A stretch of DNA of 64,000 nt from Kribbella aluminosa (GCF_017876295.1 NZ_JAGINT010000002.1:2108001-2172000), one strand, 5' to 3'. Numbered from the stretch's first letter, positions 40,532 through 49,040 are shown. Program-made: numbers and translations. The notes: generated from the letters alone by a model not told the origin.

Positions 40532-41583
40532 GTACGACGTGGGCGCTGATCATCTCCGCCGTACTGCTGGCGCTGAACGGGTTCTTCGTCGCGGCCGAGT
40601 TCGCGCTGGTCGCGTCGAAGCGGCACCGGCTCGAGGAGGCGGCGGCGTCCGGCAGCCGGTCCGCCCGGGCCGCGATCGCCGGGGTCAGCGAGTTGTCGTT
40701 GATGCTCGCGGGGGCGCAGCTCGGGATCACGCTGTGCACGCTGGGGCTCGGTTCGCTGAGCGAGCCGGCGATCGCGCATCTGCTGCATCCGCTGTTCGAG
40801 CTGGCCCACATTCCGGAGGGCGTCGGGCACGTGGTCGCGCTGATCCTCGCGGTCGGCGGGATCGGTCTGCTGCACGTGCTGCTCGGGGAGATGGCGCCGA
40901 AGTCGTGGGCGATCAGCGATCCGGAGCGGTCCGCGCTGATCCTGGCGCTGCCGTTCCGCGGGTTCACGTACGTGTTCCGGCCGCTGCTCAGCCTGCTGAA
41001 CTGGATCGCGAACCTGTGCATCCGGCTGGTCGGCGTGACGCCGCAGAACGAGATCGCCAACGCCCACGGCCCGGACGAGCTGCGGCTGCTGATCGAGTCC
41101 TCCCGCGAACACGGGACGCTCGAGCAGCCGGAGCACGAGCTGCTGACCGCGATGCTCGCGTTGCAGAACACCACGGTCGGTCAGGTGATGACGCCGATCG
41201 CGGAGCTGTCCACGGTCCCGGTGACCGCGTCCGCTCGCGAGATCGAGCTGACGAGCCGTCGCGAAGGACACTCCCGCCTGGCCGTTGTTTCCGGTACGTC
41301 GATCTGCGGCATCGTGCACGTCCGCGACGCGGCCCGGGCGACCACCGCCGGCGACACCGAGAGCCGGGCGTCGGACCTGATGATGGCCGCGCTCGAGCTC
41401 GGCGACAACACCCCGGTGGCGACGGCGATCCGCACCATGCGGGAGGAACGCTCCCAACTCGCCGTAGTCTGCGGCGGCGACCAAGCGATCGGCGTAGTCG
41501 CCCTCGAGGACCTCCTAGAAGAGGTAATCGGCGAGTTCGACGACGAAACCGACCCCATCGTCACGGCCGCCCGTCCCGAGTGA
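40528..41583 (+). CDS. CNNM/CBS-domain membrane protein (HlyC/CorC family), copy 2
   Basis: A 351-aa paralogue of the preceding gene. The CNNM domain is clear (LNGFFVAAEFALVASKRHRLEEAA, LAGAQLGITLCTLGLGSLSEP, LLGEMAPKSWAISDPE) and two CBS domains end the protein (MTPIAELSTVPV, LAVVCGGDQAIGVVALEDLLEEVIGEF). It lacks the C-terminal CorC_HlyC domain of copy 1. ATGA overlap implies translational coupling, and the two may form a heteromer. Confidence 0.9.
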   Translation: MSTTWALIISAVLLALNGFFVAAEFALVASKRHRLEEAAASGSRSARAAIAGVSELSLMLAGAQLGITLCTLGLGSLSEPAIAHLLHPLFELAHIPEGVGHVVALILAVGGIGLLHVLLGEMAPKSWAISDPERSALILALPFRGFTYVFRPLLSLLNWIANLCIRLVGVTPQNEIANAHGPDELRLLIESSREHGTLEQPEHELLTAMLALQNTTVGQVMTPIAELSTVPVTASAREIELTSRREGHSRLAVVSGTSICGIVHVRDAARATTAGDTESRASDLMMAALELGDNTPVATAIRTMREERSQLAVVCGGDQAIGVVALEDLLEEVIGEFDDETDPIVTAARPE

Positions 41584-41664
41584 CGTTCTTTGGGCACGCA
41601 CCAACCGTTCTGAGGCCTTCGACGTGGTTGGTGGGTGCTCAAGGTTGCCGGGTTACCGTGTGGT

Positions 41665-42735
41665 GTGGCGATTTCGCGGCTTGGGCTGGTGGTTCATCAG
41701 GGGCGTCCGGTGGCGGTGGAGACCGCGGGGACCGTACGCCGGTGGGCCTCCGCGCACGGCATCGGCTGTACGGACATCGATGTCTGGAAGGACCACGAGG
41801 AACGGCGTACCGGCACCGACGAGCTGCATCATGCCGGTGACCCGGACCTGGTCGTCACGCTCGGCGGCGACGGCACGTTCCTGCGTGGCGCGCGGATCGC
41901 GGCGAAGAACAACGCCGCCGTCCTCGGGGTCGATCTGGGCAAGGTCGGGTTCCTGACCGAGGTCGCCTGCAAGGACGTCGAGGCCGCGCTGGAAGCGGTG
42001 CACCACGGCGGCGCGACGTACGAGGAACGGATGACCCTGACGATGCGGGCGTCGCGGCCGCTGGAGATCCCGCAGGGCATCGAGTCGCTGCTGCGGTACG
42101 GCCACGGTCCGGCGCTGCCGCCGCCGCCGATCCGGCACGAGATGGCCGAGGGCGACGGCTGGGGGATGGCGCTCGACGTCACCGCGCTGAACGACGTGGT
42201 GGTGGAGAAGCTCGCGCGGGATCACCAGGTGGCGCTGGGCGTGTACCTGTCCGGGCGGTTGCTGGCGTCGTACTCCGCGGACGCGGTGATCGTGGCGACG
42301 CCGACCGGGTCGACGGCGTACAGCTTCGCGGCCGGCGGGCCGATCCTGTCGCCGAACACCGAGGCGATCGTGTTCACTCCGGTCGCACCGCACATGACCT
42401 TCAACCGTACGGTCGTCGCCGCACCGGACGAGCCGATCGCGGTGCGGGTGCTGCCGCATTCGGGGCAGGCGGCGGTGAGCATCGACGGGCAGCTGCGCGG
42501 CGTACTCGATCCGGGGGACTGGATCGGGGTCTACGGATCGCCGCAGCGGTTGCGGCTGGTACGGCTGCGCCCGACCGACTTCTACGGCCGCCTGCGCGAC
42601 CGCTTCCGCCTGACAGACGCACCGGCGACAGCGCAGGACGGCGAGGCCGAACTGTTCTGGCAGCCCGCGGACTCACCCGTACCGCCAGACCTCAAGCACC
42701 TACGGATTCCGCAACCGCCCAGTGACGACCGGTAG
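41665..42735 (+). CDS. nadK: NAD kinase
   Basis: A 356-aa NAD kinase-like protein. GGDGT (67-71, LGGDGTFLR), NDVVVEK and PTGSTAYSFAAGGPI are all present. It would phosphorylate NAD to NADP in the cytoplasm. It is about 50 residues longer than usual, with an insertion after the GGDGT block (IPQGIESLLRYGHGPALPPPP) and a long C-terminal tail. The typical nadK neighbours (tlyA, recN) are missing, so it may be a second NAD kinase. The GTG at 41665 follows TACCGT by five bases; an in-frame TTG at 41635 is less likely. Confidence 0.87.
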   Translation: MAISRLGLVVHQGRPVAVETAGTVRRWASAHGIGCTDIDVWKDHEERRTGTDELHHAGDPDLVVTLGGDGTFLRGARIAAKNNAAVLGVDLGKVGFLTEVACKDVEAALEAVHHGGATYEERMTLTMRASRPLEIPQGIESLLRYGHGPALPPPPIRHEMAEGDGWGMALDVTALNDVVVEKLARDHQVALGVYLSGRLLASYSADAVIVATPTGSTAYSFAAGGPILSPNTEAIVFTPVAPHMTFNRTVVAAPDEPIAVRVLPHSGQAAVSIDGQLRGVLDPGDWIGVYGSPQRLRLVRLRPTDFYGRLRDRFRLTDAPATAQDGEAELFWQPADSPVPPDLKHLRIPQPPSDDR

Positions 42736-42738
42736 GGT
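42733..42738 (+). promoter_or_regulatory. -10 hexamer TAGGGT of manC (leaderless)
   Basis: TAGGGT overlaps the nadK stop codon and is followed by six bases and the manC ATG. Confidence 0.5.
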
Positions 42739-42744
42739 CTCCGC

Positions 42745-43839
42745 ATGCGAAACGTGGTGATCCTGGCGGGTGGTTCAGGGACGCGGTTGTGGCCGATGTC
42801 CAGAGACGACAGGCCGAAGCAGGTGCTGCCGCTGGCGGCCGGCCAGTCGCTGCTGCGGGTGGCGTACAACCGTCTGCTGGGACTGGTCGCCCCGGAGAAC
42901 ATCTACGTGTGTACGGTCGGCGCGATCACGGACGTCGTACGCAAGGAGCTGCCGGAGCTCGGCCCGCACAACATCATCGGCGAACCGGCCCGCCGGGACA
43001 CCGCGAACGCGGTCGGGCTGGCGTCGGCCGTGGTCGCGCGGAACAACCCCGACGCGATCGTCGCGTTCGTCGGGTCCGACCACCTGATCAGCCCCGAGGA
43101 CGAGTTCCGGACCGCGATCGAGCACGGGTTCGAGGTGGTCGAGGCGCGCGGGCGGTCACTGGTCACATTCGGCATCGAGCCGACCCACCCGCACACCGGC
43201 CTCGGGTACATCGAACGCGGCGAGCCGATCGAGGGCACATCGGCGTACGTCGTGGACCGCTTCCGGGAGAAGCCGGACCGCGCGACCGCCGAGGAATACC
43301 TGGCCACCGGGCGGTTCTGGTGGAACTCCGGCATGTTCGTCTGGCGGGCGTCGACGGTGCTGAACGTCCTCGACACCCTGCTGCCGGACTCGGCCGCCCG
43401 GCTGCGCGAGGTCGCCGCCGTCTGGGACACCCCTGCACGTGAGGCGACGCTCGCGGAGATCTACCCAGGGTTGCGAAAGATCAGCGTCGACTACGCGGTG
43501 ATGGAGCCCGCCTCCCAGGGCAAGGTCGACGCGGACGTGGTCGTCGTACCGATGCCCGTGCACTGGCTGGACGTCGGCTCATGGGCCGCCCTCGCGGACA
43601 CGTACGACGCCGACCCGAACGGCAACCGCACCGACAGCAGCACCCTCAGCTGCCTGCTCGACTCCCACGACAACATCATCGTCACCGACGACCCCGACCA
43701 CCTGGTCGCCACCGTCGGCCTCCGCAGCCACATCATCGTCCACACCCAGGACGTCACCATGGTCTGCCCCCTCTCCGACGGCGAACGCGTCAAAGAACTG
43801 GTAGCCCAGGTCCAATCCGACCACGCCGACTACATCTGA
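42745..43839 (+). CDS. manC: Mannose-1-phosphate guanylyltransferase
   Basis: A 364-aa nucleotidyltransferase making GDP-mannose from mannose-1-phosphate and GTP. The signature is ILAGGSGTRLWPMSRDDRPKQVLPL (about residues 6-30), with FVGSDHLI, the FREKPDRATAEEYLATGRFWWNSGMF block and ISVDYAVMEP. It lacks the C-terminal isomerase domain of bifunctional enzymes, so the separate manA at 63194 is needed. In mycobacteria the orthologous gene lies in the same conserved region as fbiA/fbiB and whiB2. Confidence 0.93.
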   Translation: MRNVVILAGGSGTRLWPMSRDDRPKQVLPLAAGQSLLRVAYNRLLGLVAPENIYVCTVGAITDVVRKELPELGPHNIIGEPARRDTANAVGLASAVVARNNPDAIVAFVGSDHLISPEDEFRTAIEHGFEVVEARGRSLVTFGIEPTHPHTGLGYIERGEPIEGTSAYVVDRFREKPDRATAEEYLATGRFWWNSGMFVWRASTVLNVLDTLLPDSAARLREVAAVWDTPAREATLAEIYPGLRKISVDYAVMEPASQGKVDADVVVVPMPVHWLDVGSWAALADTYDADPNGNRTDSSTLSCLLDSHDNIIVTDDPDHLVATVGLRSHIIVHTQDVTMVCPLSDGERVKELVAQVQSDHADYI

Positions 43840-43841
43840 CC

Positions 43842-43946
43842 CACACAACACGAGGGATATCCGGACAACACGAGCGGACATCCGGACAACACGAGCGGAT
43901 GTCCGGGCAACACGAGTGGATGTCCGGACAACACGAGGGGATGTCC
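43842..43946 (+). repeat. Five tandem 21-bp repeats
   Basis: Five consecutive 21-bp units, each containing CAACACGAG followed by GGAYRTCC. The first unit carries GGATATCC and the others GGACATCC or GGATGTCC. There are no spacers. The unit matches about 15 of 18 bases of the right arm of hairpin copy 3 (CAACGCGAGCGGATAGCC). It begins three bases after the manC stop. Confidence 0.92.
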
Positions 43947-44488
43947 GGCTCTTCTGCTCGATGTGTGGGTGGTGGTTGTCCTGATTCGGGGTCGTGAGAC
44001 AGGTTGTGGTGGGTGGAGACCTGGTATTGCCTGTCTCCTGCCACCAGTGCCTGTTCCCGGTCTCCACCGTCGCCCCGCAGTTGCTGCACACCCCGCCACG
44101 GGATTCCCCACTGCCGGAACGCGGCGCGGCGCAGCCCTCCCCGGCAGGGGGCCGTCGACTCGGGCCGCGCCCTGCCGTACACGCTCGCACCAGCAGGACC
44201 TGTGGCGTGACGGCGGGGTTTGACAGGGGGTTGCCCGCCGCATCACCGGGGTTGCCCCGTCGTTTGGAGGGTTGCCTGCTCAGATTTTGAGGGGGCAACC
44301 CTCCCGTTGAGCGGGCAACCCCGCCGCGAGACCGGCGAAGCCGCGGCTGGTGGCCGGGATGGTGGATGGTGGAGGGTTTTCTGGGATAGCGCCGGACAGC
44401 CTCCACCGATGTGCTGGAAGTCTCCACCCAAGCGTGAATCAGGCCGGCGAGCGGAGCCGACGGACGGTGGACCGGGCGAGCCATCCGG
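43947..44488. other. Non-coding block with interleaved inverted repeats
   Basis: No convincing gene lies here. GAGACAGG (43996) pairs with CCTGTCTC (44030), and GGTGGAGACC (44012) pairs with GGTCTCCACC (44059); the two pairs interleave. Further on, GGGGTTGCCCGC (44227) pairs with GCGGGCAACCCC (44311) around a second perfect pair. The block could be an unrecognised repeat element or a structured RNA. Confidence 0.55.
44227..44322. repeat. Nested inverted repeat with GGGTTGCC arms
   Basis: The outer arms are 12 bp and exact. The inner arms start GGAGGGTTGCC and end GGCAACCCTCC (44266-44304) with a short AT-rich loop. An additional GGGGTTGCCCC lies between the left arms. The whole could fold into a branched hairpin. 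Confidence 0.65.
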
Positions 44489-44496
44489 TTCGACCC
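44489..44496 (+). repeat. Target-site duplication, left copy
   Basis: TTCGACCC directly abuts the left end of the insertion sequence and recurs at the right end (45917-45924). Confidence 0.8.
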
Positions 44497-45916
44497 AGTT
44501 GCGTCCCGCAGAGTGGTGTACGACGTGGTGGTGGCCGGCCCGGGTGTGGACGTGGGTGCGGTCACCGCGTGATTCTTCGAGGAATCTCTCACAACCCACT
44601 CGAAGAGAAGAGCACAGCGATGACCGCATCACCCAGTATCGACCCTGCCGAGTTCTTGCACGAGCACCTGCAGCAGGCCAGTCCTGATCTGCTGCGCGAG
44701 CTGATGGAAGGCTTCGTGAACACGTTGCTGTCGGCCGATGCCGACAGCGTGTGCGGCGCCTCGTACGGAACCCGCGACCCCGAACGAGTGAACTCTCGCA
44801 ACGGCTACCGCCATCGCGAGCTGGACACGAGGATCGGGACGCTGGATGTCGCGGTCCCGAAACTGCGCGAAGGAACCTATTTTCCCGACTGGCTGCTCGA
44901 GCGGCGCCGGCGTGCCGAAGCCGCGCTGACCAGTGTGGTGGCGACCTGTTATCTGCTTGGGGTGTCGACTCGGCGGATGGACCGGCTGGTGCAGTCGCTC
45001 GGTATCACGGGCCTGTCCAGGTCGCAGGTGTCGGTGATGGCCAGGGACCTCGACGAGCTGGTCCGCGACTTCCGCGAACGACCGTTGAACGAAGGGCCTC
45101 ACACGTTCGTGGCGGCGGACGCGTTGACGATGCGAGTCCGCGAAGGTGGCCGGGTGATCAAGATCGCGGTCATGGTGGCCACCGGCGTGAACGCGGACGG
45201 GTTCCGCGAAATCCTCGGCGTCTCCACCAGTACCGCCGAGTCCGGGGCCGGCTGGAACTCGTTCTTCAAAGACCTGGTCGCCCGCGGCCTCAACGGCGTC
45301 GCACTCGTCACCAGCGACGCCCATGCGGGGCTGGTCGACGCGATCGGTGCGAACCTGCCCGGCGCATCCTGGCAACGCTGCAGAACCCACTACACCGCCA
45401 ACCTGATGGCGATCTGCCCCAAACACGCCTGGGGAGGCGTGAAAGCGATGCTGCACTCGGTGTTCGACCAAATCGACACCACCGCCGTCCACGCCCAGTA
45501 CGACAAACTCCTCGACCAGACCGAAACCACCCTGCCGGCCGTCCACGCCCACCTCGACGACGCCCGCGGCGAAGTACTCGCGTTCACCACGTTCCCCCGC
45601 GACGTCTGGCGACAGATCTGGTCCAACAACCCCAACGAACGCCTCAACCGCGAAATCCGGCGCCGCACCGACGTCGTCGGCATCTTCCCCGACCGCGGCT
45701 CCATCATCCGACTCGTCGGCGCCGTCCTGGCCGAACAACACGACGAATGGGCCGACGGACGCCGCTACCTCGGCCTCGAAGTCCTCCACCGCAGCCGACT
45801 CACCCTCATCACCAACCCCGACCAGACCACCACAACCACCATCGCCAGCGCCATCAGCGCCTAACCAGACAACGACGAATCACAAACCGTCGTACACCAC
45901 TCCACGGGACTTGACC
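44497..45916 (+). mobile_element. IS256-family insertion sequence, apparently intact
   Basis: The element is 1,420 bp. Its ends are imperfect inverted repeats of 29 bp with 23 matches by hand count, sharing GTCCCG and GAGTGGTGTACGACG. An 8-bp direct repeat (TTCGACCC) flanks both ends exactly, the size expected for IS256 transposition. One full-length transposase gene fills the interior. The matched target duplication and intact gene point to a fairly recent insertion. Confidence 0.88.
44620..45864 (+). CDS. IS256-family DDE transposase
   Basis: A 414-aa transposase of the usual length. The catalytic triad regions are visible: first Asp in VAADALTMRVREGGRV, second in VTSDAHAGLVDAI, and the Glu in NPNERLNREIRRRTDVVGIFPDRGSIIRL. 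The helical insertion between second Asp and Glu carries CRTHYTANLM. ATG 44620 follows GAAGAGAAG and the conserved N-terminus. The enzyme would move the element by copy-out/paste-in via a circle. Confidence 0.95.
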   Translation: MTASPSIDPAEFLHEHLQQASPDLLRELMEGFVNTLLSADADSVCGASYGTRDPERVNSRNGYRHRELDTRIGTLDVAVPKLREGTYFPDWLLERRRRAEAALTSVVATCYLLGVSTRRMDRLVQSLGITGLSRSQVSVMARDLDELVRDFRERPLNEGPHTFVAADALTMRVREGGRVIKIAVMVATGVNADGFREILGVSTSTAESGAGWNSFFKDLVARGLNGVALVTSDAHAGLVDAIGANLPGASWQRCRTHYTANLMAICPKHAWGGVKAMLHSVFDQIDTTAVHAQYDKLLDQTETTLPAVHAHLDDARGEVLAFTTFPRDVWRQIWSNNPNERLNREIRRRTDVVGIFPDRGSIIRLVGAVLAEQHDEWADGRRYLGLEVLHRSRLTLITNPDQTTTTTIASAISA

Positions 45917-45924
45917 TTCGACCC
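45917..45924 (+). repeat. Target-site duplication, right copy
   Basis: TTCGACCC, identical to 44489-44496. Confidence 0.8.
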
Positions 45925-45970
45925 GTATCGCGCGGGCGTGACAAGTCGCCACGGCTCAATCAGAAGAGCC

Positions 45971-46039
45971 GGATATCGGCTCGTGCTGGGGGTTCTCCGG
46001 CGGTGCGCTGGCGAAGAACCCCAACGCGAGCGGATAGCC
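45971..46039 (+). repeat. Hairpin repeat, copy 3
   Basis: A 69-bp relative of the repeats at 27374 and 28487, in the orientation of copy 1. It starts GGATATCG, has GGGGGTTCTCC and GAAGAACCCC arms, and ends GGATAGCC. It lies 47 bp after the insertion sequence and contains the first possible start codon of the toxin-like frame. Confidence 0.82.
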
Positions 46040-47662
46040 CTCGAACGAGGCGGGAGGTCAGCCGACGGCCGCCGCCGGCATGCGCGCTCCAGCGCGGTGA
46101 CCACACCGCCGCCCCGCGCACCCGAACCACCGGACGGACCCGCCCAACGCACAGACCACCGGGCGGACCCGCCCAACGCACAGACCACCGGGCGGATCCC
46201 GACCGGCCCTCGGAATCCCGCCCGGACCGCGCGGCGTCCGGGCCCGACCGCCGGCTGGACCAGTCGTCGGCACCCGACCGCCGGCTGGACGAGCCGTTGC
46301 CGGAGTGGGCGGATCGGTATCCGCTCGAGGTACGCCGCCGACTCGCAGCAGACGATACGTTCGCCAGACTCCAGTACACGTCGCCCCGCGACGCCGAACC
46401 GGACCGCGCAGCCGACACCAGGCAACCAGCCACGACGCCCGAAGTACCTGAACCCGACGCTCCGGACCGCGCCGAACTCGACGCTGCCGAACCTGTCCGC
46501 GAAGCCTCGGCGGATCAACTGCCCCAGCTGTCGGCGAAACTCCGCGAGCAGCTGGCCAAGGATCCAGTCTTCACACGCGAAGGCTGGAGCCGCCCAGACC
46601 ACGAAGTCCGCGACGCGGATCCCGAAGACCAGCCGCAGGATCTGGGAGACCAGCCGCAGGATCCCGAAGACCAGCCGCAGGATCTGGGAGACCAGCCGCA
46701 GGATCTGGGAGACGAGCCGCGGGATCTGGGAGACGAGCCGCGGGATTTGGGAGACGCTGGCTCAGGCTCGGCGAGGTCGCCGGTCGACCTCATCGAGGAA
46801 TCACCGACCGGACAGAAGCCGACGGACGACGCTGATGCGCACACCCCGCGCGATGACGACATCGTCGATCAGTCGACTGATCCGATCCGGCCCGAGGACC
46901 TCCGACAAGAGCGCCGTACCGACCACGACAACAGCACCGCACACCCATCCGACGATGCACGTGCGGAGACACCCGATGACATCCACCGAGCCGTCGACGC
47001 CGAGGCCGACAGCGCCGGCCCCGCACACCCGCGACGAGACCGCCGAGCCGTCCGCGGTCGAGCCCGCAGCGGATCGGTCCGTCGACGACGCTGACGCACC
47101 CGAGCACGAGTTCGTCGAGGATGCGGATCCGAAGGACATGGAGACGTACCGCCGGATCCGCGAAACCGACGACGTGGATGCCGTCGCCGAGAACACGGGC
47201 TTCCCCCGCGAGGTCGTCGACGCTGTGAAGGATCACCTCTTCATGCGCGAGCACGATGTGGCGGTGAGGCCGGGGGTGCTCAAGCATGGCGCCTTCACAC
47301 CGCTCGAAATAGTCGGTCTGTTGTGGGACCGGGGTGCATCGGGTGCCGAGCTGACAGACGAAGAGCGCACGCAGTTCTGGTCGCTGCTCGCGCACGAGTA
47401 CGTCGAGGCAAAACTGATGCAAGCCGGCCTTCCGTACAACTCGGCGGACGCGGATGCGTGGAACGAGTACGGGATGTCGAAGGTCACTCCTGAACATCCG
47501 ACGGCGCACAACATGGCACCACGGAGTCTGCAGGAGCGCAGGGTGGACCTGCTCGCGCACTGGGAGAAGCTGGATATATCGAGAGGTGGGCTGCTAGTGG
47601 CGGACGATTTGTCCAACCTGGACGAGGTGGTTCGGGTGGCAAAGGAAGGACTGGGGTTGTGA
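46003..47662 (+). pseudogene. Toxin-like gene split by a frameshift near 47,020
   Basis: Two adjoining frames look like one gene. The first (46003-47094) has PEWADRYPLEVRRRLAADD, QLPQLSAKLREQLAKDPVF, six heptads of the DQPQDLG type (46624-46749) and an acidic Asp/Glu/Pro stretch. Near 47010-47040 this character passes to the next frame (SAG then HTRDETAEPS), which runs to 47662. The second part ends in a compact domain (VAENTGFPREVVDAVKDHLFMREH, then LLAHEYVEAKLMQAGLPY, TPEHPTAHNMAP, LLAHWEKL). The disordered repetitive N-terminus, compact C-terminal domain and overlapping small partner gene resemble polymorphic toxins; the domain itself was not recognised. The 5' end is inside a hairpin repeat, so the true start may be lost. 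An ATG at 46976 could start the second part alone. Confidence 0.55.
46624..46749 (+). repeat. Six in-frame 21-bp repeats encoding DQPQDLG-type heptads
   Basis: Six 21-bp units encode variations of D-(Q/E)-P-(Q/R)-D-(L/P)-(G/E). They keep the frame of the toxin-like N-terminal part and are good substrates for slippage. Confidence 0.9.
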
Positions 47663-48276
47663 CGGATACGGCGGCGTGTGAGCGGTTGCTCGAACGCCTG
47701 ATCGCAGCGCGGTGGGACGACCAAGAGGCCGAAGATCTGCACCAGACCTCGCGGGGTGCGTTGGCCAGCGAGTTCTTCCGGCGGAAGGCCGTCTGGGCGA
47801 ACGCACTGGGCATCACCAAACTGTGGCCACTCGCTGAGGTTGCTCTGGCGTTCGACCCGTCGATCGAAACCGATCCGCTGTGGCTGGAGCGGCTTGAGAC
47901 CGCCGTCGGTCATGAGTTGATGCCGCAGGTCCGCCGGGTGGTGACAGACATGTTCCGGTGGGCGTCGCTGGGCAACGGTCCGAAGGAACGATTCCCCGAC
48001 TTCGATGATCCGTACGAGCCAATGGCGCAATTGCTGGAGCGGGGTGGCCAGTTCTGGCCGGGCCAGGGAGGGATCGATCTCCCCATCGCCACCGCCTCCT
48101 ACGGCAGCCTCAGCAAGCGACTCGCCCAGGCACCGATCCCGATCGACGCCGAAGCTCTGGCTGTACTGGACGAGAGGGACCGGATCGAGCTCGAGAAGAT
48201 TCGTGCCCGGGCGGCCGCGCGACGCGCCGCGGAAGCCGCTGGGCAGGAGCCCGGTGGGTCTGGCGACTCTGCGTGA
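47659..48276 (+). CDS. Unknown protein coupled to the toxin-like gene, possible immunity protein
   Basis: A 205-aa soluble protein (MTDTAACERLLERLIAARWDDQ..., ELMPQVRRVVTDMFRWASLGNGPKERFPDFDDPYEPMAQLL). It is mainly helical and has no signal or membrane segment. No family was recognised. Its GTG start overlaps the stop of the toxin-like frame by four bases, the usual coupling of a toxin and its immunity gene. The role is inferred only from that position. The C-terminal helix is rich in Arg, Ala and Glu and may be a coiled coil. Confidence 0.65.
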   Translation: MTDTAACERLLERLIAARWDDQEAEDLHQTSRGALASEFFRRKAVWANALGITKLWPLAEVALAFDPSIETDPLWLERLETAVGHELMPQVRRVVTDMFRWASLGNGPKERFPDFDDPYEPMAQLLERGGQFWPGQGGIDLPIATASYGSLSKRLAQAPIPIDAEALAVLDERDRIELEKIRARAAARRAAEAAGQEPGGSGDSA

Positions 48277-48323
48277 TGTGGAACGACCCCGGGAGTGGTG
48301 CTCTCGGGGGCGTTCGGGGAGGG

Positions 48324-49040
48324 TCAGCCGCCGTTGGGTTCCTGGGCGTCGGTGGCGGGGTATTTCTCCATGAACTGTTTGAGGGCCTCGCCGCTCACCG
48401 AGCTGCAGAACTGGCGGTGGCCGTAGGACTTCTGGTCGGTGCCGGGGCCGCTCCAGTGGGCGAAGGCGAGGTTCTTGCCGTCCGGCCAGCCCTTGCCCTC
48501 GGACTGCTTGTAGGGGGCGGCGATGAGCTTGTTCAGCGAGGTGTCCGGCAGTTTCGACTTGGCGATCTTCTCGATCTTGTCGATCTGGTCCTTCGGCAGG
48601 GTGTCGCGGTACCAGAGGATCGTGTACCCGTGCTCGAGGTTGTGCACCAGGTTCTCCACCGGCGGCCGGTCGGTCATCGAGTAGAACTTCTTGCCGAACG
48701 GCGCCCAGACCGCGTAGTGCGGGCCGGAGGACGGCGGGGACACGGAGTACAGGATCTTCTCGCCGTCGGGGCGGTGGTCCTGGGTGCCGCCGGCGGTGTC
48801 GTTGGTGGCCGGGTCGCAGGACGCGGAGCCGGCCGCGACACCGAAGTCGGTGAGTGCCTGGTTCTTGGTCCGGGAGTCCTGGACGAGCTTGATCGCCGGG
48901 TAGGCGATGATGGCCAGTCCGACCACGATCGAGCAGACCACGATGATCACGGTACGGCGGCGGTCCGAGGCGGCCTGCTCGCGCTGCATCTTCTCGATCA
49001 TCTGGCGGCGCGAATGTTTCTGCGACGACGCTTTACCCAC
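48324..49040 (-). CDS. DUF3105 membrane-anchored protein
   Basis: A 238-aa protein. A basic N-terminus and one helix (about residues 29-52) lead to an external DUF3105 domain (YSVSPPSSGPHYAVWAPFG, PVENLVHNLEHGYTILWY). Conserved His residues in SGPHY and HNLEHG could bind a metal. The function is not known. The gene lies just beyond the F420 genes, where the conserved block resumes after the island. Confidence 0.87.
   Translation of the reverse strand: MGKASSQKHSRRQMIEKMQREQAASDRRRTVIIVVCSIVVGLAIIAYPAIKLVQDSRTKNQALTDFGVAAGSASCDPATNDTAGGTQDHRPDGEKILYSVSPPSSGPHYAVWAPFGKKFYSMTDRPPVENLVHNLEHGYTILWYRDTLPKDQIDKIEKIAKSKLPDTSLNKLIAAPYKQSEGKGWPDGKNLAFAHWSGPGTDQKSYGHRQFCSSVSGEALKQFMEKYPATDAQEPNGG

Noticed and set aside
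43842-43946. Possible CRISPR array
   Set aside because: The 21-bp units are directly adjacent with no spacers and there are no cas genes; it is a plain tandem repeat.
43579-44592. A minus-strand frame with CSNCGATVETGNRHWWQETG resembling a zinc ribbon
   Set aside because: The frame crosses manC, the tandem repeats and the IS end, and has no start context or family match; the Cys pair is likely chance.
44350-44619. Upstream extension of the transposase frame
   Set aside because: It crosses the left inverted repeat and target duplication of the insertion sequence; the conserved N-terminus starts at 44620.
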